Part shown: positions 55,072 to 64,000 of the stretch, piece by piece
Layout of the letters: every line of letters begins with the position of its first letter
How positions within the stretch are numbered: the first letter of the stretch is position 1
Source: Aquarana catesbeiana
Taxonomy: Eukaryota; Chordata; Amphibia; Anura; Ranidae
NCBI RefSeq assembly: GCF_042186555.1
Contig: NC_133327.1
Location: 328,092,300 to 328,156,299, forward strand
Direction of reading: 5' to 3'
Length of the DNA: 64,000 nt
Program-made: the position numbers and the translations under genes
Notes under the pieces: model-generated
What the model was told of the DNA's origin: nothing
The model's database searches: none
The model's input: the letters and a program-made list of their open reading frames with translations, nothing else

Positions 55072-55580
55072 TTAACCTCTTGCCGACCAGCGCAATGGCA
55101 CGGCTGGGCAAATGGGCATACAGGTATGACCCCTTTAAATTGCGGCATAGTGGGCTCATGCGCCCACCGCGTACTCCGTGAGCGTGCCCGCGGGTCACAC
55201 GGACTCGATGTCCGCTGGGGGCCCGCGATCGTGTTACGGGGGAAGGGGATCATCAGGAGCAGTGATCTCTGTCATGTTGTAGTGAGGCAATCCCCTCCAC
55301 AGTTAGAATCACTCCCTAGAACACACTTAAACCCTTGATCGCCCCCTAGTGTTTAACCTCTTCCCTGCCAATGTCATTTACACAGTAATCAGTGCATTTT
55401 TGTAGCACTGATCGTTGTATAAATGACAATGGTCCGAAAATAGTGTCAAAAGTGTCCAATGTGTTCGCTATAATGTCGCAGTCACTATAAAAATCGCAGA
55501 TCACCACCATTACTAATAAAAAAAAAATAATAATAATAAAAAAGCCATAAATCTATCCCATATTTTGTAGACGCTGACAC
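55072..55580. mobile_element. Frog MITE fragment related to 11115-11975
   Basis: It begins ggttaacctcttgccgacc (near 55070). It shares with the 11115 copy, in opposite orientation, the blocks ctcgatgtccgc, gatctctgtcatg, gatcgccccctagtgtt and tagtgatcagtgca-like sequence. It ends in a poly(A/T)-rich patch without the other terminus. Confidence 0.65.
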
Positions 55581-56304
55581 TAAAGCTGGCTATACACTAT
55601 AGAGATTTCCACCTGTTCCTGAGAAATTAAAATTCACTCAGTGGATGGCCCTGTTAGCCATCTCCAGGCCTACGTCCCTCGACTGAAAAATTTGAGGAGC
55701 CGAGCAGAAACTTGTCGCACAAAAAGCAGCCGCATCCAATTAGACACAGCCGCTGTTCAGGTATTCTGATAGCCAGAGGGGTCAGCTGTCAAAAAACAGT
55801 AGGTACAGTGGGACTTTAGTCCATCCACACTGTATAGCATGCAGGGAGGAATTTGCTAGTTTTTTTCAATCAGCCTGCAAGCTGAATAAAACAAATATAT
55901 CAGTAAATGACCCTCTTAACACTAAACTGGATTAAGATTAAGCCCTATTTTTATTTTTCTTTATCACTAGACTTTTTTTTTAACACAGACTTCTCCTCTA
56001 GCAATGAAACCAGGAACTGTTGGTGACAGCTCTGTCTCAATGCTGGATATGCACAATGGAGTGTGCTCCCAGAACAAACACATGCCGCATATATTTGATG
56101 CCCGCTTCCCTGATGCCACACATGTGTTACACTGTCATCAGGGGTACCATCATTTGACGGCACCCAGGTGGTACCCCAGTAGAGAAAGACTGATTTAAAT
56201 CTGTATTAAAACCAAAACCAAACATGTATATATTGCAGCTTACCAATTATTAGATGTGGTGGCTGCATTTGTTTTCTTTTCTTTGGCTTTTTGCTTATAC
56301 TGTA
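55581..56304. other. No recognised features
   Basis: No motif, frame or inverted end recognised between the MITE fragment and the DIRS element. Confidence 0.4.
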
Positions 56305-56816
56305 TTTCCTGACGCATCATGGCAGCACACACATCGGTTGTAACTCCACCTCCACAACCTGATAGGACTGGTTAGCTATAAGATTTGAAGAGGAGTCCAC
56401 CGTTGCATTCTCATTTTTTTCCTAACCTGTGTGGATCGACTGGTTAGAGCTTGGAACCCCTTACTGATTTGCCCCAGCTAGGTTCAGCCTCTCCTAGTTG
56501 GAAGCCCTGACTGTACAGTCTCTAAATGAGCTTTATGCAGGGAACCCCACTCTGATGGTCTCAGGGGTATGTTTAGTTATTCACATTGCACAAGCCTTAA
56601 ATAGGTTTTAACTATATGCAGCAGTCTCCACCTCTCACCTTCTATAGTTCTGTCTCATGTCACCAGGTAATTTCCCCTGTTTGCTCATAGTTTTTATTTT
56701 CATCTTTTTTTTCCCCCTCTTTCCGCTCTGGGAACGCTGGGAACGCTGAGCGCTGTAGTTCTTCACCTTGCCCTTACCATCATGGCGGATGGCTAGGACT
56801 CCTGGCACCACAGGAA

Positions 56817-57506
56817 GTGACACAGGCGGCATTCTCTTTCGACAGATTCCAAGATCGCTACGGCGCATGCGCGGCTATGACGTCAAAAATAGAACTCGAC
56901 CTTAAAAAAGCCTATTCAGTGGCAGGAGGGGTCTGCAGACCAGCAGTCACTCTGGCAGCAGTTGGCAGAGCTATCACCAGCTGGACATCTAACATTGAAA
57001 AATTATTGCTAGAAGCAGCAGACCAGGAAAAAATCACATCTGCTCTACAGGAACTCAGCCTAGCAGGAGACTTCGTGGCAGAAGCATCGGTGGATATCAT
57101 AAGATCTTCAGCGAGAGCAATGTTAGCATCGGTAACGTCTAGGAGAGCGCTGTGGCTAAAGCCCTGGGTCACAGATGCGACTTCCAAATCCAGTTGGTGT
57201 AGAATCCCCTACAACGGTACCAACCTGTTCGGGCCTAAGCTAGATTCTGCAATCTCGAAAGTTACGGGAGGTAAATCGGGTCTCATCCCTTCTGACAGAA
57301 GACCCAAGCAACAGAAAAACCCACTGTTTAGACGTCATCTGCCCGAAAGATATCGAGAAGCAAGGTCTTATAGGCCAGGGAAGCAATTTAAACGGAATTG
57401 GCAAAAACTCACAACTGTCTTTTGTGAGGGTGCAGAAACCCAAAGCCCCCAATTCAGGAGATCAACAGAAGTCATTTTTATGGCACGCACGCCCAACCCG
57501 CAATAG
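56817..57506 (+). pseudogene. DIRS gag-like protein, C-terminal part
   Basis: The frame contains FVAEASVDIIRSSARAML, then RRALWLKPWVTDATSK, IPYNGTNLFGPKLD and a K/R-rich end (RPKQQKNPLFRRHL). The RRALWLxxW...DxxSK...IPFxGxxLFGxxLD pattern is typical of the DIRS gag C-terminal domain. The expected N-terminal half is missing; an ATG at 56782 (ATGGCGGATGGC) is followed at once by a stop. The first residues of the open frame (from MTQAAFSFDRF) are therefore not trustworthy. Gag and RT frames overlap slightly near 57424-57518. Confidence 0.78.
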
Positions 57507-57517
57507 TAGGAGCGAGG

Positions 57518-58426
57518 TTGAGGCTATTTGCTCATGTATGGATAGACCTTATAAGAGATCCTTGGACGATATCTACCATCCAAGAGGGTCACAGATGGAC
57601 ATTCAAAGACAAACCTCCCAAAGAGTACTACAGAGTTACCAGACTACCATCTTCCCTCCTGAAACGAAAACTTCTAACCAAGTATATCCTGGAGTTACTA
57701 CAGAAGCAGGCAATTGTAGAGGTCCCACGGGAACAGAAAGGCACAGGATTTTATTCTCCTCTTTTTCTAGTAACAAAGAAGACAGGAGACTTGAGGCCGG
57801 TACTAGATTATAAAAACCTCAACTAAATGATTCTAGTCGAATCCTTCAAGATGGAAAGCCTTCAATCTGTACTACTAGCAGTAGGGACAAAAGATTGGAT
57901 GTTCTCGGTCGATTTGCATATTCCCGTGCACCAAACCTTCCAGAAATACCTACGCTTCGCAATAGGTCACCAGCACTTTCAGTTTGGGAGCCTCCCGTTC
58001 GGGATATCAACACCCCCCAGGACTTTTACAAAGGTCTTACTACCGGTAATAGCGCATCTGAGGGAGAAGGGATTGAGAGTCCTACACTATCTCGACGACA
58101 TACTCCTCCTGGCCGACAGCCAACAAACTCTGCTTCAACATCGATCAATACTAATCTCCACACTTCAACGGCTTGGGTGGATAATAAACTGGAAAAAGAG
58201 CAACCTGGTTCCAGCACAAAAAATAATCTTCTTAGGTGCTGAAATAGACACCAGTTCCAACACGGTCGGACTTCCCCAAGGGAAAATAGAAGCGCTGGTT
58301 CACAAAATAAAGAAACTCTTGGCGGCAAAGTGCCTGTCTGCCAGGACGCGTCTAAGCATCCTGGGCTCAATTTATTGGTCCAGTGGTCCCAATGGAACTC
58401 AAGAATATTTCAAAATTCATTCCTAA
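57518..58426 (+). pseudogene. DIRS reverse transcriptase, one in-frame stop
   Basis: The RT copies element RNA to DNA in the particle. The frame from 57518 has KYILELLQKQAIVEV and GFYSPLFLVTKKTGDLRPVLD. It stops at a TAA (57824-57826) after KNLN and resumes in the same frame with MILVESFKMES. It then shows the first catalytic aspartate in FSVDLHI, FGSLPFGISTPP, and the active site HYLDDILLLADS (YLDD at 58088-58099). The segment after 58380 shifts frame. A single stop and one frameshift separate this copy from an intact RT; most core motifs are preserved. Confidence 0.85.
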
Positions 58427-59349
58427 GACAGTGGAACGGGTCATCAATGAACCAGCGGATTATGATCAACCAGGCAGTAAAGAAGTCTGCATGGTGATGG
58501 ACTCATATCAGCAACCTAACACGCCCTCGTCCCATAATACCGCCACTACCAGAGATAATCATGACAGATGCCAGCCTCCAGGGGTGGGGAGCACATTATC
58601 AACAACAAGGGGCACAGGGTCGTTGTTCCTTTCACCCACAGGGTATAGTCTCAAACATTGTGGAGCTCAGGGCCGCCTGGCAAGCTCTCTTAACATTCGG
58701 ACCACTCCTCGCAGAGAAGAACATTCTCTTACGCATGGACAACGCGGTGGCTGTGAATTATGTTCACAGACAAGGAGGTACCCGGAGCAATACGCTCATG
58801 AAAGAAGTGCGCCCTATACTCGAATGGGCTCAAGTTCACCTAACGGATTTGAAAGCAGTAAATGTCCCGGCAGTACAGAACCAACTCGCGGACGATCTGA
58901 GCAGAATATTTATATCAAACAACGAGTGGTCCCTCAATCTTCAAGCTTTTGCTCTTCTTACTCGCAGATGGGGGATTCCCGATATGGACTTGGCGGCAAC
59001 TCCAGAGAACAGCAAATGTTCCCAATTCCTAGCGAGAGTCGCTTATCCAACGGCGGCAGGGATCGACTGTCTTCACCACCCATGGAAATTCCACCTAGGA
59101 TATATTTTCCCTCCGATTCCCCTAATAGCCAGATTTCTGGCCAGGCTGAGGAGATCGACATCCACAGTGATAGCAGTGTTGCCGTTCTGGCCGAGGAGGT
59201 CATGGTTTGCCACCGTCTTACAGCTAAACACAGAAGAGCCGCTTCCGCTCCCAGTGACCCCGGATTTGCTCTCACAAGGCCCATTCCTACACCCATCACC
59301 AGAACGGTTACACCTAACGGTCTGGAGGTTGAAAGGGAGAGGTTACTAG
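58427..59349 (+). pseudogene. DIRS RNase H domain and C-terminal region
   Basis: In the next frame the chain runs through WSQWNS and ISNLTRPRPIIPPLPEI, with a TGA in place of W near 58495, and reaches the RNase H domain. Its acidic residues are visible: MTDAS (58561), ELRA, RMDN and LADDLSR. RNase H removes the RNA strand of the hybrid. After it comes a long region with LTRRWGIPDMDLAATPEN and STVIAVLPFWPRRSWFATV, the region that in many DIRS elements precedes a methyltransferase-like segment. The frame ends at a TAG at 59347-59349. Confidence 0.75.
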
Positions 59350-60319
59350 ACCAAGGGTGTTCAGAGTAGTGAACACACTTCAACAGGCCAGGAATGGAAC
59401 AACAAACAGCACATATAACAAAATCTGGGAGAAATTCACCGCATTTGCGCAGTAACAGTCTTGGGATCCACTCTCCCTATCAGTCTCTCAAGTCCTAGAG
59501 TTCCAGCAACTAGGTCTGGAGAGGGGACTAGCCTCAAGCACTCTCAAAGTCCAAGTCTCTGCCCTGTACGCAATGACGGGGACTCTGAATTCACTCATAA
59601 TTCAATTCCAGAGAGCATGCCTGAAAATAAGCCCACCAAGGAAGCCAACTTTTCTGATTTGGGACCTATCGATTGTTCTAGAGGCTCTGTCAAGAGAACC
59701 CTTCTTCCCTCTGGAATCAGTATCCTTATGGGATCTAACGTTTAAATTATCTTTTCTGGTCGCAATAACGTCTGCCAAAAGAGTTTCAGAGTTACAAGCT
59801 CTACTAATCAAAGAGCCGCATCTGTTTTTTTACCCGGATAGAGTCGTCCTCAGACCCTCTGATCAGTTTATACCTAAGGTAGCATCTACCTTCCACTTCA
59901 ACTCGGAAATGAATCTTCTAGTTTTTCTTACTAGCGAAGGGGAACCACATCCGTTGGACATTAAATCTGTTATCTCCACCTACTTAGAAGCTACCAGACC
60001 GTTCAGGAAGACTGAAAAACTGAAAGGTCAGGCAGTCTCCTCAAGAACAATAGCTTCTTGGCTAATAAAAACCATCAAAAGAGCATACCGAATTCGGCTA
60101 CTCCCAATACCGGACGGATTGAAGGCCCACTCAACTAGAGCGATAGCGACCTCCTGGGCAGCGTTCTGTAGAGTGTCCTCAGAAACCATTTGCAAGGCAG
60201 CAACTTGGTCTTCCAGAAACACTTTCATATCACACTACAGAATAGCCCCGGCTCACTTAACTACGGTTGAGTTCGGGAGATCAATTATTCAAACTAATTC
60301 TGCTATACCCTGTACTTGA
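59350..60319 (+). CDS. DIRS tyrosine recombinase, catalytic core open
   Basis: This enzyme inserts circular DNA copies by site-specific recombination. From the ATG at 59573 the core of 248 residues is open to a TGA at 60317. The catalytic residues are in place: R70 in SAKRVSEL, H186-x-x-R189 in HSTRA, and the nucleophile Y222 in SHYRI, with the conserved W at 212. The N-terminal region upstream (IWEKFTAFAQ at 59425-59452) is in the same frame but broken by a TAA at 59453. The full protein would therefore lack its SAM-like arm domain unless the stop is read through. It overlaps the tail of the RNase H frame region. Confidence 0.82.
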
Positions 60320-60370
60320 GTAAATAAAATCTTCTGAAAGCACTCACCCATGTAGCGAGTTATTTCCCAA

Positions 60371-60470
60371 TGTGTGTGCTGCCATGATGCATCAGAAAAA
60401 CGGAAAATTGTATACTCACCTTTCTGTAATTTTCCTTTCCTGACGCATCCCATGGCAGCACACAGAATCC
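60371..60470. repeat. DIRS internal complementary region
   Basis: The blocks gtgtgtgctgccatgatgca (60371) and tttcctgacgcatcccatgg (about 60434) are inverse to each other and to the terminal repeats. This region is thought to help join element ends during replication. Confidence 0.8.
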
Positions 60471-60699
60471 CACCCTTCTAAGGTGATAGTTACTGAGAAT
60501 GCAACGGTAGACTCCTCTTCAAATCTTATAGCTAACCAGTCCTATCAGGTTGTGGAGGCGGAGTCACAACCCAATGTGTGTGCTGCCATGGGATGTGTCA
60601 GGAAAGGAAAATTATGGAAAGGTGAGTATACAATTTTCCGTTTTTCTGCTTGAACAGGAAAAAATGACCCTTTGAGATTGGAACTATGTGAGCAGGTAA

Positions 60700-61253
60700 T
60701 GGTTCAAAATGTAAAAGATAATATTTATTGATACATAAAGAATAAAAACATATCACTGGGAATACACATATTGTGGCATAAGAAATACAGAAATATTTGT
60801 ATTACTGTATAGAAATAAAGTGCATGACAACTAACGCGTTTCGAGGACTCTTCTTCAGAGGTGTCATACGATGTCATGAATTACTGTCTGCAAAATAAAT
60901 ACAGGTATAAGTACAAAAAATGTCATATAAATCATATTAATAACAAGCTTGCAGGTTATCAAGGATAGATGATATCATACTGACCATTCAAGGACACATA
61001 AAGTATAAGCAATGCAAATGCTGCTAACAATAAAACCAGGAAAGATATGCCAATGCTTCCAACAGTAATTTGCCGGGAGGTCAGACCATGAGAAGCCACC
61101 CAGTGCTGGGCCACTGAGATCTCCCAATAGGGGCACAGGGCTGCATCAGCAGGGCTCTTGTTATGAGTATTGAAAAAGATGGTGATTGGAGGGGGCTGGA
61201 AATGCATAAGGAACATATGTTTGTTTACTAGGCATCCTACAAGGATATTCCAC
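60700..61253 (-). mobile_element. Hammerhead-bearing Penelope-like 5' arm (inferred)
   Basis: It holds the hammerhead on the minus strand at 60824-60867, in AT-rich sequence ahead of an RT fragment on the plus strand (62860-63180). The same order, hammerhead on minus then RT on plus, is seen at 26333-26920. An 85-codon minus frame here (61216-60959) has one hydrophobic segment, with no family assignment. Confidence 0.55.
60824..60867 (-). ncRNA. Hammerhead ribozyme motif, complete core with long stem I
   Basis: On the minus strand CUGAAGA (60858-60852) is followed by stem II GAG/CUC with a very small loop, GAAAC, two bases and GUU as cleavage triplet. Stem I pairs AUGACACCU (60867-60859) with AGUUGUCAU (60832-60824), eight pairs with one C-U mismatch, and may extend further. 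Of the three complete copies this has the longest stem I. Confidence 0.85.
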
Positions 61254-62202
61254 CTATATCCCCTTCACGCAGACCGTACGCAGATGTGCGTACTCGGCTT
61301 TCTGTTGTCATATCGGGATGATGCCCGCAGCTGCAGGCATCATCCCGGTACCGTTGTCGCGAGCCGTCATTAAGTCGCTTCCTGTTTACTCGGCTGCCAA
61401 TGTCGCCGAATTAAAAAAAATACACAGTATTCAGAATCGCTGTTTTCGGCGATCTGAATACTTTGAAGTGCAGAGGAGGGATCGGGGGTCTTTTAGACCC
61501 CCGATCCCTCCATAAAGAGTACCTGTCACCACCTATTACTGTCACAAGGGATGTTTACATTCTTTGTGACAGCAATAAAAGTAAAAAAAAAACATTTTTT
61601 TTTTAAACACAATTTATAAGTATAAAAATAAATAAAATAAATTAAAAAAAATTTTTTTTAAAGCACCCCCGTCCCAGTGAGCTCGCGCAGCGAAGAAAGC
61701 GCATATGTAAACGGTGTTCAAATCACACATGTGAGGTATCGCCGTGATTGTCAGAGCGAGAGCAATAATTCTAGCCCTAGACCTCCTCTGTAACTCTAAC
61801 CTGGTAACCATTAAAAAAAATTTAAAGCGGAAATTCATAGCTACCATAGTTTGTCGCCATTCCACGAGTGCGTGCAATTATAAAGCGTGACATGTTTGGT
61901 ATCTATTTACTCGGCGTAACATCATCTTTCACATTATACAAAAAAATTGGGGTAACTTTACTGTTTGGGTTTTTTCAAATTCATAAAAGTGTCCCTTTTC
62001 CAAAAAATTGCGTTTAAAACACTGCTGCACAAATACCGTGTGATATAAAATATTGCAACAATCTCCATTTTATTCTCTAGATTCTCTGCTAAAAAAATAT
62101 ATATAATGTTTGGGGTTCTAAGTAATTTTCTAGCAAAAAATATGGATTTTAACTTGTGAACACCAAATTTCAAAAATAGGCTTAGTCATGAAAGGGATAT
62201 AG
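61254..62202. mobile_element. MITE with CTATATCCCYTTCAYG ends
   Basis: The left end ctatatccccttcacg (61254) and the complement of the right end catgaaagggatatag (ending 62202) match at 14 of 16 positions. The interior has CpG-rich and A-rich parts and no gene. It probably separates the hammerhead arm from the RT fragment of the Penelope-like element. Confidence 0.72.
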
Positions 62203-62850
62203 TGCTACAAAAGTATATATGTATATACAGGTTTCTTACGTCTTTGTCAGAGATCAATGTCAAGGTAGCTATAGAAGACAGGCTGATGTACATTCCCCTA
62301 GATGCAGGGTAGGTTTCTATACATGGATAATATATGCCTCTCAGGAAATAATCTGCAGGGCTAGATATAAAGCATAATAATAAGAGGGGAGGTACAGGAA
62401 ATAAAATGTAAACAGAACATAATAGGAAAGGAGCCAGGAGGAGCAAGGTGGATGCTCCACCCATCGGAGCACGGCCTAAAGCCCCACAGCTAATGGTACA
62501 AGAGATGGCCTGGCCAAGGGACAGCACTGAGGGCGATCCAAGTGTGGGATTGCGACTGCATGGAATAGATGAGGCATGTAAAAGGGGACATCTATATGAA
62601 TAGAGGTAGCCTCTGTGCGCCGGGTGGACCAGACACCAACGGGGACCACTTCCGTCTCCTGACAGCAAGGCAAAAGGAGAAAACATATATATTGATCCTG
62701 GAGACATAAAGTGACAAAGTGTATATACATCAATTACATATCAAACTACTAAATAACATAATGATCCTAGGAATGGAAAAATGAGAAGAACAGAAAAAAA
62801 GGGGGGGGGGGGGCAGAAATGCTGGAACAGGAAAGCTACTCAATATTTAT
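62203..62850. other. Unassigned sequence
   Basis: A 173-codon minus-strand frame (62707-62186) has clustered hydrophobic residues but no motif or start context. A 13-base G run lies near 62801. Confidence 0.35.
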
Positions 62851-62859
62851 TGTTCGTAT

Positions 62860-63180
62860 CCACCTGTAGCAAAGCCCTCAAGGAGCGGTTTGTATGAAAC
62901 GCTCTCATTGAGGCCTGGGAAAACAGTTGCACTAAGTTTAAAGATCGAACGCAATTCGCTCTGGAGCAGTTTTTGTTCAAATCCCCATCCCTAGGGCTTG
63001 GATGGATTCTGTCCATTGTGAACCTATACCTGGGGGGATTGGGAACTCATCCTTTTTGAATCAGAGGTGATAGAGGTATTTGGCGAGCATATGGCCCTCT
63101 GGTACCGCTACATTGATGACGATACTTGATACTTTTCGGACAGTGCCCAAATAGTCCAAATCCCAAAGGGTTATTTTCCT
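62860..63180 (+). pseudogene. Penelope-like reverse transcriptase, active-site region
   Basis: Frames on the plus strand show VNLYLGGLG (close to the usual ANLYLGxWE), then EVFGEHMALWYRYIDDD, where YIDD (about 63107-63118) is the RT catalytic box. FSDSAQ follows. Frameshifts separate them. This is the segment missing from the copy at 26453-26920. The upstream GRPIV region and the GIY-YIG endonuclease are not present here. Confidence 0.72.
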
Positions 63181-63442
63181 TGTTACTGTATATTAGGGAT
63201 TATGGCTCAGTGCTAATTCGGGCCAGAGTCTCTTATGTATTTTCTGCTGGTGATCCAGCCAGTAAGTTTGTAATCTTTTGACTTCCTTTAACAGACCAAT
63301 CTGTTGAGAACAAATGGCAGCTAGAGGGTTAAAACAAATCATTTAACACTGACAGGAGTGCTTACAATGGTCAGCTTTTATTTATTTATTTAAAATCTTT
63401 AATCCAAAAGGAAAAAAGTTTGTTGCTGTAGCTGCTTATGAC
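63181..63442. other. No recognised features
   Basis: Short AT-rich interval between the RT fragment and the hAT-like end. Confidence 0.4.
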
Positions 63443-64000
63443 TAGGGGTGGGCGAACGTTTATTTGGATGTTCTGCGAACACCGAACGATATGCGGTGTT
63501 CGGGGAAAATTCGGAACACCGTTAAAGTCTATGGGACACTAACATAAAAACTCAAAAGGCTTAAAGGCTTATATGTAATTTATTGTCATAAAAAGTGTTT
63601 GGGGACCCGGGTCCTGCCCCAGGGGTCATGTATCAATGCAAAAAAAGTTTTTAAAACGGCCGTTTTTTTGGGAGCAGTGATTTTTTTAATGCCGCAAGCA
63701 GTTTTAAATGACAATTTTTCCTTTAGAAATGTCATTTTGCTGCGGTACTGTTCTAAACACGGGAAAAAATGTGCCACTTTACAGGTATACTATAGACACC
63801 CCCCAGGTACGAAATTTAAAGGAATATTTCATTTTTATTGTTTCACTTTAAAAAAATCACTCCTCCTGAAAAAAATGTCCGTTTTAAAAAAAAATGTTTG
63901 CATTGATCCATGTCAACTGGGGCAGGACCCGGGTCCCCAAACACTTTTTATGACAATAACTTGCATATAAGCCTTTAAAATGAGCACTTTTGATTATTAA
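63443..64000. mobile_element. hAT-type element, left end (cut by window edge)
   Basis: It begins taggggtgggcgaacg at 63443, a typical hAT terminus. It shares the blocks gtttggggacccgggtcctg and tatagacaccccccaggtac with 31422-33814 and 46809-47430. Inside, the stretch 63600-63700 is repeated in inverted form at about 63870-63970, so the interior is itself palindromic. Confidence 0.75.

Larger units (their letters stand above)
56305..60648 (+). mobile_element. DIRS-type retrotransposon, nearly complete
   Basis: DIRS elements use a tyrosine recombinase in place of an integrase and are flanked by inverted terminal repeats. Here the left repeat (56305-56414, tttcctgacgcatcatgg onward) is the inverse of 60493-60605. 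An internal complementary region (about 60371-60470) pairs with the sequence just beyond the right repeat (60606-60648, ending aattttccgtttttctg). In order the element has a gag-like ORF, RT with RNase H, and the recombinase. No target duplication was seen, as expected for this group. Confidence 0.9.

Noticed and set aside
60959..61216. 85-codon frame with a hydrophobic segment that could be a membrane protein exon
   Set aside because: It lies in an AT-rich Penelope-like arm, has no splice or start context, and one hydrophobic stretch is expected by chance.

Overview
This looks like a repeat-saturated intergenic or intronic stretch of a large vertebrate genome, most likely a neobatrachian (ranid-like) frog. 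That assignment is inference. It rests on the mixture seen here: Penelope-like elements with hammerhead ribozymes, a DIRS element, Ty3/gypsy and CR1-like elements, Tc1, many hAT, TTAA and Harbinger-type non-autonomous elements, and MADF plus Myb/SANT-like transposon genes. I found no convincing host protein gene, tRNA or rRNA. Almost every long open reading frame is either a mobile-element fragment or an artefact of a tandem repeat whose period is a multiple of three.

Layout. 1-5845: a minus-strand Ty3/gypsy element (gag, an LTR, then an integrase tail of a neighbouring copy). Its gag is broken by a hAT element carrying about 1.5 kb of 21-bp minisatellite (8-bp target duplication) and by a hammerhead-bearing retroelement (17-bp target duplication). 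5846-8010: a CR1-like 3' end, then plain AT-rich DNA. 8696-12329: a 3.6-kb palindromic element with 16-bp target duplications; a hAT-type element sits in one arm and a frog-type MITE in its unpaired part. 12346-18284: little recognisable. 18285-19515: a TA microsatellite, a Tc1 end and a TTAA MITE. 19516-20915: an LTR-like leader and a gag-like ORF running into a 500-N gap. 21416-23870: a large inverted repeat, a 380-bp homopyrimidine tract and an intact-looking hammerhead. 24080-24870: an L1 3' end. 25785-27475: a Penelope-like element with reverse transcriptase, inverted arms and a hammerhead relic. 28880-31106: hairpin elements and a palindrome with a MITE inserted in one arm. 31190-34215: a CR1-like RT split by a 2.4-kb hAT-type element (8-bp target duplication). 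34216-36300: further palindromes. 36740-38210: a hammerhead relic and a CR1-like RT. 38214-43125: a Harbinger-type MITE, unique DNA and a 155-bp hammerhead mini-element. 43330-44770: a degraded Ty3/gypsy gag-protease. 44779-46683: head-to-head Myb/SANT and MADF genes. 46809-55580: a series of MITEs and a 440-bp-arm palindrome. 56305-60648: a nearly complete DIRS element. 60700-63180: hammerhead plus Penelope-like RT (YIDD). 63443-64000: another hAT-like end.

The strongest signal is a set of hammerhead-ribozyme motifs: three with complete cores (3.95, 23.66 and 60.85 kb) and several decayed copies. They share the layout CUGANGA, stem II, GAAAC-NN-GU(C/U) and a stem I that pairs with different sequence in each copy. 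Two lie beside Penelope-type RT fragments. Others lie in inserts with 17-bp target duplications, including one insert of only 155 bp. Hammerheads in Penelope-like elements are established knowledge. The density, the inverted-arm architecture and the very short element are what deserve a second look.
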